Below, one piece after another: positions 24,472 to 32,404 of a stretch of DNA of 46,569 bases. The position numbers and the translations under genes are program-made. The notes beneath the pieces are model-generated. The model saw nothing but the letters and a program-made list of their open reading frames with translations. It had not been told where the DNA came from and did no database searches. Each line of letters begins with the position of its first letter. Position 1 is the first letter of the stretch. Source of the stretch: an uncultured Cardiobacterium sp. (lineage in GTDB: Bacteria > Pseudomonadota > Gammaproteobacteria > Cardiobacteriales > Cardiobacteriaceae); assembly GCF_938028825.1 (NCBI RefSeq), contig NZ_CALIZP010000045.1:1-46569 (forward strand), given 5' to 3'.

Positions 24472-25970
24472 CCACCCCGAACACCGCCCCCGCCGACGAA
24501 AACAAACTCATCGCCGAACGCCGGCAAAAACTCGCCGCCATCCGCGCGCGCGGCGTCGCCTTCCCCAACGACGCCCGCCCGACCCACAACGCCGCCGCCC
24601 TGCACGCCGCCTACGACAGCGTCGAAGACGCCGACACCCTGCGTAACGCGGGCGACATCACCGTCGCCGGCCGCATGATGCGCAAACGCGTCATGGGCAA
24701 AGCCAGCTTCTGCGAAATCCAGGACGGCAGCGGTGCGCGCATCCAGCTCTACCTCAGCCGCGACGACCTGCCCGAAGGCCGCTACGCCGACTTCAAAACC
24801 TGGGACGTGGGCGATACCCTCGCCGCCGACGGCCACCTCTTCCGCACCCAGACCGGCGAACTCAGCCTCCACCTGCGCGACATCCGCCTCTTGACCAAAT
24901 CCCTGCGCCCGCTGCCGGAAAAATACCACGGCCTCACCGACCAGGAGACCCGCTACCGCCAGCGCTACGTTGACCTCATCATGAATGAAGACAGCCGCGC
25001 CATCTTCCTCACCCGCAACAAAATCGTGCGCTACATCCGCCGCTTCTTTGAAGAACACGCCTTCCTCGAAGTCGAAACCCCGATGATGCACCCCATCCCC
25101 GGCGGTGCCACCGCCCGCCCCTTCATCACGCACCACAACGCGCTCGACATGCCGCTCTACCTGCGCATTGCCCCCGAACTCTACCTCAAACGCCTCGTCG
25201 TCGGCGGCTTCGAGCGCGTCTTTGAAATCAACCGCAGCTTCCGCAACGAAGGCCTCTCCACACGGCACAACCCCGAATTCACCATGCTCGAATTCTACTG
25301 GGCCTACGCCGACTACCGTGACCTGATGAACCTCACCGAAACCCTCTTCCGGGGCATCAAGCGCGACGTGCTGGATAACCGGAACATCACCGCCGGCGGC
25401 GAAACCATCGATCTTGACCAGCCCTACGAACGCCTGACCATGCTGGATGCCATCCGCCGCCACGCCCCGGCATACAGCGAAAAACTGCACGACGCCGCTG
25501 CCCTTGCGGCCATTCTGCGTGACGAATACAAACAAAAAGTGGACGACAACACCCCGCTCGGCCACCTGCACACCCTGCTCTTCGAAGAAACCGCCGAGAC
25601 CAGGCTCATCCAGCCGACCTTCATCACCGCCTATCCGGCGGTTGATTCCCCGCTGTCGCGCCGCAACGACGACAACCCCGACATTTGCGACCGCTTCGAG
25701 CTCTACATCGGCGGGCGCGAAATCGCCAATGGCTTTTCCGAGCTCAACGATGCCGAAGACCAGGCCGAACGTTTCCGCGCCCAGGCAGCGGCCAAAGACG
25801 CGGGCGACGACGAAGCCATGCACTACGACGCCGACTACATCCGCGCCCTCGAATACGGCATGCCGCCGACCGCCGGCGAAGGCATCGGCATTGACCGTCT
25901 CGTCATGCTGCTCACCGGCGCGCCCTCCATCCGTGATGTCATCCTCTTCCCGCATATGCGCCCGGAATAA
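24468..25970 (+). CDS. lysS: Lysyl-tRNA synthetase, class II
   Basis: A 500-residue enzyme that charges tRNA-Lys. It has an N-terminal OB-fold anticodon domain (ITVAGRMMRKRVMGKASFCE), then class II motif 2 (FEINRSFRNEGLSTRHNPEF) and motif 3 (GEGIGIDRLVMLLTG). Normal length. The ATG overlaps the prfB stop by one base pair set (ATGA), so translation is coupled; prfB-lysS is a common gene pair in gammaproteobacteria. Confidence 0.97.
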   Translation: MTTPNTAPADENKLIAERRQKLAAIRARGVAFPNDARPTHNAAALHAAYDSVEDADTLRNAGDITVAGRMMRKRVMGKASFCEIQDGSGARIQLYLSRDDLPEGRYADFKTWDVGDTLAADGHLFRTQTGELSLHLRDIRLLTKSLRPLPEKYHGLTDQETRYRQRYVDLIMNEDSRAIFLTRNKIVRYIRRFFEEHAFLEVETPMMHPIPGGATARPFITHHNALDMPLYLRIAPELYLKRLVVGGFERVFEINRSFRNEGLSTRHNPEFTMLEFYWAYADYRDLMNLTETLFRGIKRDVLDNRNITAGGETIDLDQPYERLTMLDAIRRHAPAYSEKLHDAAALAAILRDEYKQKVDDNTPLGHLHTLLFEETAETRLIQPTFITAYPAVDSPLSRRNDDNPDICDRFELYIGGREIANGFSELNDAEDQAERFRAQAAAKDAGDDEAMHYDADYIRALEYGMPPTAGEGIGIDRLVMLLTGAPSIRDVILFPHMRPE

Positions 25971-25992
25971 TCCTGCCGATGCGCGTCATAAT

Positions 25993-26020
25993 AAAAAACC
26001 GCCCGAAAGGGCGGTTTTTT
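25993..26020. terminator. Bidirectional terminator between lysS and mrr
   Basis: Perfect stem AAAAAACCGCCC/GGGCGGTTTTTT with tetraloop GAAA, positioned between convergent lysS and mrr. Confidence 0.85.
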
Positions 26021-26086
26021 ATGCGGCAAGGCCAGCATTTGCCGACTGATGGCAATTCCCGCACGGTTTGCAAAAAGCAGGAAGAA

Positions 26087-27004
26087 TCACCCATTATCAT
26101 TCTGCCATTCATCCCAAAAGTCCGTATCCATTTTCTTGATACTGAATATCTGCTCAGTTTGCATTCCCAGGTTGTAATCATAGATGTATTCCGCGAGTTT
26201 CATGCCATCAATCAGGACAATGCGGAGGTTGTGCAGTCCTTGTACATAATCTATGGCGCTTTTACTGTAACTCGCGGTCGTCATAAATACGCCTTTATCC
26301 GCGCGGACGCCGGATAGCGCACCAACAAAAGTCTGGATTTCGGGGCGGCCGATAGTAGTATCCCGTTTGTAGCGTTTGGCCTGGATGTAGATGCGCCCCA
26401 GTCCCAGCACGTCTTCTTTTATTTCGCCGTCAATGCCGCCGTCCCTGCTTTGCTGCGTGACACGGGCGGCTTCTTCTATTTCGCCACCGTATCCCATATT
26501 TTGCAGAAGCTGTATGACCAGCTTCTCAAAGGCAGTCGGGGTTTTGCTGAGGATGGTATCAAGAATGTCGTCGTAGATTTCCTGGCGAATGGATTTATAG
26601 GCGGCATCGAGTAATTCCTGTGGTGTTTGTTCTTCTATTTCTCTGGCTGCCTCTTGCTTTGCGTTTTTTTGCTGTTGCCTGTTTTTATCTTTGTTTTTGG
26701 CATAGGTACGCAATGCTGCCGCTGTTTTATGAATGTGTTTTTTCCCTTCTTCGCCAAGCAGATAATGCCCTCTGGATGCTTTATCCAATAAGCCGGTGCG
26801 GTAAAGCAGGCTGACTGCCCAGGAGATACGGTCACGGAATATGGGTCTTGGGTGTCCTGATTGGTATGGTTGCGCTATTTCTGCCTCTCCGAGATGAAAT
26901 GCTTTGGCCAGGGGCCCGATAAGATCTGTTATTCGCCATGCGGGTTTGTCGGCTGCCCACTGGATGATGGGGTGCAGCAGCTCGTCATATTTGGGAATGG
27001 TCAT
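26087..27004 (-). CDS. mrr: Mrr-type restriction endonuclease (type IV)
   Basis: A 305-residue protein with an N-terminal Mrr winged-helix domain (MTIPKYDELLHPIIQWAADK, then RTGLLDKASRGHYLL at about 69-83), a lysine/glutamine-rich linker (100-125) and a C-terminal PD-(D/E)xK-like nuclease. The nuclease has FEKLVIQLLQNMGYGG, DGGIDG (D192) and the IQAK motif (Q208, K210). E. coli Mrr (304 residues) cuts methylated DNA. Base composition is clearly more AT-rich than the neighbours, which suggests horizontal transfer. No methyltransferase or specificity gene is adjacent, in keeping with a type IV enzyme. It starts 19 bases after the gyrA terminator and has GGAG upstream. Confidence 0.88.
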   Translation of the reverse strand: MTIPKYDELLHPIIQWAADKPAWRITDLIGPLAKAFHLGEAEIAQPYQSGHPRPIFRDRISWAVSLLYRTGLLDKASRGHYLLGEEGKKHIHKTAAALRTYAKNKDKNRQQQKNAKQEAAREIEEQTPQELLDAAYKSIRQEIYDDILDTILSKTPTAFEKLVIQLLQNMGYGGEIEEAARVTQQSRDGGIDGEIKEDVLGLGRIYIQAKRYKRDTTIGRPEIQTFVGALSGVRADKGVFMTTASYSKSAIDYVQGLHNLRIVLIDGMKLAEYIYDYNLGMQTEQIFSIKKMDTDFWDEWQNDNG

Positions 27005-27022
27005 TCCTGTCTCCAACGTTTG

Positions 27023-27048
27023 AAAAAGCGGGCTTGCGCCCGCTTTTT
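27023..27048 (-). terminator. gyrA intrinsic terminator
   Basis: Perfect stem AAAAAGCGGGC/GCCCGCTTTTT with loop TTGC, abutting the gyrA stop codon. It lies between gyrA and mrr, so mrr transcription needs read-through or its own start within a very short space. Confidence 0.85.
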
Positions 27049-29630
27049 TATTCTGCGTTTTCGTCCGTATTTGTGCCTGCACCCTCGCCGCTGTCGTCTT
27101 CGCCTTCGGCGACGATTTTGGCGACGGCGATGAGTTTTTCGCTGCCGCTGGTGCGGATGAGGCGCACGCCCTGGGTGTTGCGGCCGCTGGTGCTGATTTC
27201 GGCGACGCGGGTGCGAACCAGGGTGCCGTTGTCGGTGACGAGCATGATGTGTTCGTCTTCTTGCACTTGCAGGGCGCTGACGGCGCGGCCGTTGCGTTCG
27301 CTGCACGCGATGGAGATGACGCCTTTGGTGCCGCGTCCTTTTTGCGGGTAGTCGGCAATCGGGGTGCGTTTGCCGTAGCCGTTTTCGGTGACGGTGAGGA
27401 TGTCGCCGCTGTCGGCAACGACGCAGAGGGCGATGACGCGCTGGCCGTCGTCAATGTTCATGCCGCGCACGCCGGTCGCGTCGCGCCCCATGCTGCGCAC
27501 GCTTGCTTCGGGGAAGCGCACGGCTTTGCCGGCGTCGGAGAAGAGCATGATGTCGCGGCCGCCGTCGGTGAGGGCGACGTCCACGAGTTCGTCGTCTGCG
27601 CGCAGGTTGATGGCGATGATACCGATACTGCGCGGTCGTGAGTAGTCGGACAGCGGGGTTTTTTTGACGGTGCCACTTTGGGTGGCGAAGATAAGGTAGC
27701 GGTCTTCGGGGTACTCGCGGGTGGTGAGCACGGCGTTCAGGCGCTCGCCCGGCTCGAAGGGCAGAAGGTTGACGATGGGTTTGCCTTTGGCGTTGCGCCC
27801 CGCTTGCGGCAATTCATACACTTTCAGCCAGTACACTTTGCCCCGGTTGGTGAAGCAGAGCATGGTGTCGTGGGTGTTGGCGATGATGAGTTGCTCGACG
27901 AAGTCTTCGTCCTTGACGGCGGTCGCCGACTTGCCTTTGCCGCCGCGTTTTTGCGCTTCGTAGTCCGAAAGCGGCTGCGCCTTGATGTAGCCTTCGTGCG
28001 AGAGGGTGATGACGCGGTCTTCTTCGGCGATGAGGTCTTCGAGCGAGAGGTTGAGGTGGGTGTCGAGGATTTGGGTGCGGCGCACATCGTTGTACTGGTT
28101 CTTGATGTCGCGCAGTTCTTCTTTGATGACTTCCAGCAGGCGTTCGGGGATTTGCAGGATGTCGAGCAGGGCTTCGATTTCGTGGATGATTTGCTGGTAT
28201 TCGTCGAGGATTTTTTCTTGTTCGAGGCCGGTCAGGCGGTGCAGACGCAGGTCGAGGATGGCTTGCGCCTGTTCGGGCGAGAGGCGGTAGGCACCATCAT
28301 GCAGGCCGTATTGTTTGGCAAGCCCTTCGGGGCGCGAGTTTTCGGCGCCGGCGCGGGCGAGCATATCGACGACTTGTCCCGCCGCCCAGCTTTTTGCAAG
28401 CAGGGCGTCTTTGGCCTCTGCGGGGCCGCTGGATTGTTTGATGAGTTCGATGACTTCGTCGATGTTGGCAAGCGCGATGGAGAGGCCTTCGAGGATGTGG
28501 GCGCGCTCGCGGGCTTTGCGCAGCTCGAAGATGGTGCGGCGGGTGACGACTTCGCGGCGGTGCGCGAGAAAGACGTTCAGCGCTTCTTTGAGCGGGAGCA
28601 GGCGCGGCTGGCCGCCGACCAGCGCCATCATGTTGATGCCGAAGACGACTTGCAGCTGGGTGAGCTGGAAGAGGTTGTTGAGGATGACTTCGGCGACTTC
28701 GCCCCGGCGCAGTTCGATCACCATGCGGATGCCGTCTTTGTCCGATTCGTCGCGCAGGGCGCTGATGCCGTCGATTTTCTTTTCTTTGACGAGGTCAGCG
28801 ATTTTACCGAGCAGGTTGGCTTTGTTGACCTGGTAGGGCAGTTCGTCCACGACGATGGTCTGTTTGCCGCTGTGGTCGTCGGTTTCGATGTGGGTTTTGG
28901 CGCGGATGTAGATGCGGCCGCGCCCGGTTTCGTAGGCCTCGCGGATGCCGCGTGCGCCGTTGATGAGCGCGCCGGTGGGGAAGTCGGGGCCGGGGATGTA
29001 GCGCATCAGCGCGGCGGTGTCGGCGGCGGGGTGGTCGAGTAGGTAGAGGCAGGCGTCAAGGGTTTCGCCGAGGTGGTGCGGCGGGACGTTGGTCGCCATG
29101 CCGACGGCGATACCGGAGCTGCCGTTGACCAGCAGATGCGGCAGGCGGGCGGGGAGGACGACGGGTTCTTGCTGGCTGCCGTCGTAGTTCGGCGCAAAAT
29201 CGACGGTTTCTTTTTCGATGTCGGTGAGCAGGCTGTGCGCGATTTTCGCCATGCGCGCTTCGGTGTAGCGGTAAGCGGCGGGCGGGTCGCCGTCCATCGA
29301 GCCGAAGTTGCCCTGACCGTCCACCAGCGGGTAGCGCAGCGAGAAGGGTTGCGCCATGCGCACCAGGGTGTCGTAAATGGCACTGTCGCCGTGCGGGTGG
29401 TATTTCCCCATCACGTCACCAACGATAGTCGCGGATTTGACGTATTTTTTGTTCCAGGCGTTGCCCTGTTTGTGCATGGAAAAGAGGACGCGGCGGTGCA
29501 CCGGTTTCAGGCCGTCGCGCGCATCCGGCAGGGCGCGCCCGACGATGACGCTCATCGCGTAGTCCAGATAGGAGCTGCGCATTTCATCCACCAGATTGAC
29601 CGGCAACACTTCTTTGGCAAATTCGCTCAT
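27048..29630 (-). CDS. gyrA: DNA gyrase subunit A
   Basis: An 860-residue type II topoisomerase subunit that breaks and rejoins DNA. Numbering matches E. coli: catalytic Y122 lies in AAYRYTEAR, and the quinolone-resistance region reads HGDSAIYDTL with S83 and D87, the susceptible-type residues. The C-terminal beta-pinwheel has the GyrA box QKRGGKG in place of QRRGGKG. It ends with an acidic tail. The start at 29630 gives the standard MSEFAKEVLPVNL. It is divergent from the ompA-like gene. Confidence 0.97.
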   Translation of the reverse strand: MSEFAKEVLPVNLVDEMRSSYLDYAMSVIVGRALPDARDGLKPVHRRVLFSMHKQGNAWNKKYVKSATIVGDVMGKYHPHGDSAIYDTLVRMAQPFSLRYPLVDGQGNFGSMDGDPPAAYRYTEARMAKIAHSLLTDIEKETVDFAPNYDGSQQEPVVLPARLPHLLVNGSSGIAVGMATNVPPHHLGETLDACLYLLDHPAADTAALMRYIPGPDFPTGALINGARGIREAYETGRGRIYIRAKTHIETDDHSGKQTIVVDELPYQVNKANLLGKIADLVKEKKIDGISALRDESDKDGIRMVIELRRGEVAEVILNNLFQLTQLQVVFGINMMALVGGQPRLLPLKEALNVFLAHRREVVTRRTIFELRKARERAHILEGLSIALANIDEVIELIKQSSGPAEAKDALLAKSWAAGQVVDMLARAGAENSRPEGLAKQYGLHDGAYRLSPEQAQAILDLRLHRLTGLEQEKILDEYQQIIHEIEALLDILQIPERLLEVIKEELRDIKNQYNDVRRTQILDTHLNLSLEDLIAEEDRVITLSHEGYIKAQPLSDYEAQKRGGKGKSATAVKDEDFVEQLIIANTHDTMLCFTNRGKVYWLKVYELPQAGRNAKGKPIVNLLPFEPGERLNAVLTTREYPEDRYLIFATQSGTVKKTPLSDYSRPRSIGIIAINLRADDELVDVALTDGGRDIMLFSDAGKAVRFPEASVRSMGRDATGVRGMNIDDGQRVIALCVVADSGDILTVTENGYGKRTPIADYPQKGRGTKGVISIACSERNGRAVSALQVQEDEHIMLVTDNGTLVRTRVAEISTSGRNTQGVRLIRTSGSEKLIAVAKIVAEGEDDSGEGAGTNTDENAE

Positions 29631-29771
29631 GTATTTCTCTACCTTGTAGCGTAAAAACGCCCGCAGGGCGGGGCAAACGGCGCATATTTTAACATGAATG
29701 CGGATACGCCCCGTTTCGTGTCATTTCTACAACAAAACGCCGCCTGCGGTGTTGCTTTTACCGCATTTGCC

Positions 29772-29801
29772 TTTGCATTTTTGCAACAAAACCCGTATCA
29801 T
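29772..29801 (+). promoter_or_regulatory. Candidate promoter of the RmpM/OmpA-like gene
   Basis: TTTGCA (29772-29777) and TATCAT (29796-29801) are 18 bp apart. This would give a 5' leader of about 110 bases, including a hairpin GGACGG-GCAG-CCGTCC (29856-29871), of the kind that stabilises abundant porin-type mRNAs. Confidence 0.35.
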
Positions 29802-29918
29802 GGCGCGCGGATGGGTACCTCTTGCCTGTTCGTGGGCAGGGGTGCCGTCAATCTTGGACGGGCAGCCGTCCACCAAGTTCTTAACATTAACTTGCAAGTT
29901 TTGTTATGGGAGAAGTAT

Positions 29919-30521
29919 ATGAAACTTAAAAAACTGATTGCAGTTGCCGTACTTGCTGCCGGTGCAGCACCGGCATTTGCAGATCTGCCTGCAAACGAAG
30001 ACCTGACTTCCGCCGGTGGGGATCTGGTCAAAAACCGTTGGGGCGAATGCGTTACCGTCAATGCCAACAAGGGCCTGACCGGTTGCGGCGTTCAACCGCC
30101 TGCGCCGGTGGAACCGCCTGTAATGGTCAAGCAAACCGAAACCATCACCCTGGCCGCCGACACCTACTTCGATTTCGACAAATACAACCTCAAACCCGCC
30201 GGTAAAGAAGCCCTGCAACAACTCGCAGGCGACCTGAACCAGCGTGGTGCGAACATCCAGAAAATTACCGTTGTCGGTAACACCGACTCCAAAGGCTCCG
30301 ACGCGTACAACCAGAAACTGTCCGAACGTCGTGCCAACACCGTTGCCAACTACCTCGTGGAAAACGGCGTACCGCAGTCTTTGATCGAATCCTACGGTAA
30401 CGGTGAACGCAACCCGGTTGCCACCAACAAAACCGCCGAAGGCCGTGCACAAAACCGTCGTGTAGATGTCACGGTTGACGGCCTCGTTGAGCGTGAAGTC
30501 GCTCAACCTGCTGCCCAATAA
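29919..30521 (+). CDS. OmpA-family peptidoglycan-binding protein, RmpM-like
   Basis: A 200-residue periplasmic protein. The signal peptide MKLKKLIAVAVLAAGAAPAF ends after A21. A short N-terminal part holds KNRWGECV and a second cysteine (C44, C56, probable disulfide) and a proline-rich linker. Residues 72-190 form the OmpA C-terminal domain (YFDFDKYNLKPAG, NTDSKGSDAYNQKLSERRA, NRRVDV) that binds peptidoglycan. There is no eight-stranded barrel, so it is not classical OmpA. The layout NxWGECW...CG-linker-OmpA_C is that of Neisseria RmpM, which docks porin trimers and TonB receptors to peptidoglycan. The frame opens upstream, but the ATG at 29919 has GGGAGAAG before it and begins the signal peptide. 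Confidence 0.88.
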   Translation: MKLKKLIAVAVLAAGAAPAFADLPANEDLTSAGGDLVKNRWGECVTVNANKGLTGCGVQPPAPVEPPVMVKQTETITLAADTYFDFDKYNLKPAGKEALQQLAGDLNQRGANIQKITVVGNTDSKGSDAYNQKLSERRANTVANYLVENGVPQSLIESYGNGERNPVATNKTAEGRAQNRRVDVTVDGLVEREVAQPAAQ

Positions 30522-30546
30522 GCACAACCCCATCGCCGCCTAATCC

Positions 30547-30569
30547 ACCCCCGCCAGACGGGGGTTTTT
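30547..30569 (+). terminator. Intrinsic terminator of the RmpM-like gene
   Basis: Stem ACCCCCG/CGGGGGT with loop CCAGA is followed by TTTTTC. It starts 26 bases after the stop. Confidence 0.85.
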
Positions 30570-30588
30570 CATACATAAAAGAAGCTGC

Positions 30589-31320
30589 ATGAAACCCCTC
30601 ATCATCCTCAAACTCGGCGCGCCCAAGCCCGACATCATCGCCCGCCTCGGCCAGTACAGCGACTGGATCGCGCGCACCATCGCGCCGATGCAACACCCCG
30701 TGCGCGTGCTCGACATCATCGGCGGCGAGGCGCTGCCCGCCGTTAGCGATACAGCGGGCGTCATCCTCAGCGGTTCGGCGCACATGGTGCCGGAACGCCA
30801 GCCGTGGAGCGAAGCCACCCGCCGCTGGCTGCAACACGCCGTGCCCGCCGGGCTGCCCGTGTTTGCCATCTGCTACGGCCACCAACTGCTGGCGGACGCC
30901 TGCGGTGGCGAAGTCGGCGACAACCCGCGCGGGCTCGAAATCGGCAGCGCGACCATCACCCGCCTGCCCGCCTGCGACGACGATCCCATCTTCGCCGCCC
31001 TGCCCGCACACTTCACCGCCAACGTTACCCATTTCCAGTCCGTGCTGCGCCTGCCTGAAACGGCAACCCGCCTCGCCGCCAACGAACACGACCCGCATCA
31101 GGCCTACCGCATCGGCGCCCACGCCTGGGGCGTGCAATTCCATCCCGAATTCGATGCCGCCGCCATCCGCGCCCATATCGACGGCAGGCGCGATGTCATC
31201 AGCGCAGCGGGCCGCGACCCGGACGCCATCAGCGCCGCCGTTTGCGCCGAACATCCCGACGCCGCCGCCCTGCTGCTGCGTTTTGCCCGCTACGCCGCTG
31301 CCCGCAGCGGCATCATCTGA
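30589..31320 (+). CDS. Class I glutamine amidotransferase-like protein
   Basis: A 243-residue stand-alone GATase resembling the amidotransferase half of GMP synthetase. The nucleophile is C95 in FAICYGHQLLA, and the other triad residues are H185 and E187 in VQFHPEF. The oxyanion-strand motif GVILSGSAHMV is at 57-67. It has no synthetase domain, and the partner or true substrate is unknown; relatives are E. coli YfeJ and gamma-glutamyl hydrolase-like proteins. It follows the RmpM-like gene's terminator and precedes the Sel1 gene by 45 bases. Confidence 0.82.
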   Translation: MKPLIILKLGAPKPDIIARLGQYSDWIARTIAPMQHPVRVLDIIGGEALPAVSDTAGVILSGSAHMVPERQPWSEATRRWLQHAVPAGLPVFAICYGHQLLADACGGEVGDNPRGLEIGSATITRLPACDDDPIFAALPAHFTANVTHFQSVLRLPETATRLAANEHDPHQAYRIGAHAWGVQFHPEFDAAAIRAHIDGRRDVISAAGRDPDAISAAVCAEHPDAAALLLRFARYAAARSGII

Positions 31321-31365
31321 GCGGCACACCACCTCCCGTTTTTCTTGACCCACAAGGAGTCCATC

Positions 31366-32394
31366 ATGTCTGTCCGTCCCCTCTTCCTCGCCGCCGCGTT
31401 GCTCGCTGCCGACATGGCGCTCGCCGCCGACACCGCCGTACCGGCAGTCTCCGCCACCGCCGCGACTGCCGCCGCCCTGCAAAAGGCCGATACCGCCCGC
31501 CGCAATGCCGATTACAAGGAAGCCTACGCGCTCTATAAAACCCTCGCCGAGCAGGGCAATGCCCGTGCCGAAGCCAAGATTGGCACGATGTATGCCCTTG
31601 GTGAACTGGGTAAACGCGATATGGCCGAGGCGATTGCGCATTACAACAAAGCGGCGGAAGCCGGTGATGGTTATGCACAATTTCGGTTAGGTCGCGCCTT
31701 TCTTCATGGTGTAGGGGTAAAAAAAGATACTGCTGAAGCGGAAAAATGGTTTGTGCAGGCGGAAAAAAGCCTGCGTCAAGCGGCGCTACACCAGGATGCC
31801 GAAGCGCAATATCTCTTGGGCGTTACATATCGCGATGGATTAGGGATAGAAAAAAATCGCAAAGAAGGTGGTAAATGGCTGAAAAAAGCCGCAGAAAAAG
31901 GCCATCCGTTTGCACAATACGAATTTGGTAATTTCCTGTATGAGGAAAAGAAAGATATGGCAGGACAACTGGCATGGTGGGAGAAAGCTGCTGTCCAAGA
32001 GGACACGAGGGCTCAATTTGACTTGGCAAACGCTTACGCAGGAGGTTTTTACGGTGTTAGTAAAGATCGGGAAAAAGCGGGTGAGTGGTATCGCCACGCC
32101 TTGTCCATGTTGGAAAAAGCAGCACAGCAAGGTGCTGTTAATGCACAAACCGATCTTGGTGAAAGATACCTAAGAGGCAGGGATGTTACTGCTAATCCGG
32201 AAAAAGCGCGGGAATGGTTAGAAAAGTCTGCCGCACAAGGTCATCTCGCCGCACAAATCCTCCTCGGCTTTGCTTATCTAAGAGGCGAGGGGCTTCCCGC
32301 TGACCCGGAAAAGGCGAGGTATTGGTTAGACAAAGCCGCTGCACAAGGCGACGAAACGGCGCAGATGCTGTTAAAAGACCTCCCTACTCAATAA
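31366..32394 (+). CDS. Secreted Sel1-repeat protein
   Basis: A 342-residue protein with a signal peptide (MSVRPLFLAAALLAADMALA) and about seven Sel1-like helical repeats, e.g. AQYLLGVTYRDGLGIEKNRK, AQTDLGERYLRGRDVTANPE and AQILLGFAYLRGEGLPADPE. Sel1 repeats form solenoids that bind other proteins, so this is probably a periplasmic scaffold. An in-frame ATG at 31345 exists, but AAGGAG precedes the ATG at 31366 and the signal peptide starts there. The middle of the gene (about 31660-32200) is visibly more AT-rich than both ends and than the neighbours, suggesting a mosaic origin. The function is unknown. Confidence 0.82.
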   Translation: MSVRPLFLAAALLAADMALAADTAVPAVSATAATAAALQKADTARRNADYKEAYALYKTLAEQGNARAEAKIGTMYALGELGKRDMAEAIAHYNKAAEAGDGYAQFRLGRAFLHGVGVKKDTAEAEKWFVQAEKSLRQAALHQDAEAQYLLGVTYRDGLGIEKNRKEGGKWLKKAAEKGHPFAQYEFGNFLYEEKKDMAGQLAWWEKAAVQEDTRAQFDLANAYAGGFYGVSKDREKAGEWYRHALSMLEKAAQQGAVNAQTDLGERYLRGRDVTANPEKAREWLEKSAAQGHLAAQILLGFAYLRGEGLPADPEKARYWLDKAAAQGDETAQMLLKDLPTQ

Positions 32395-32404
32395 GGAACG
32401 CCCC

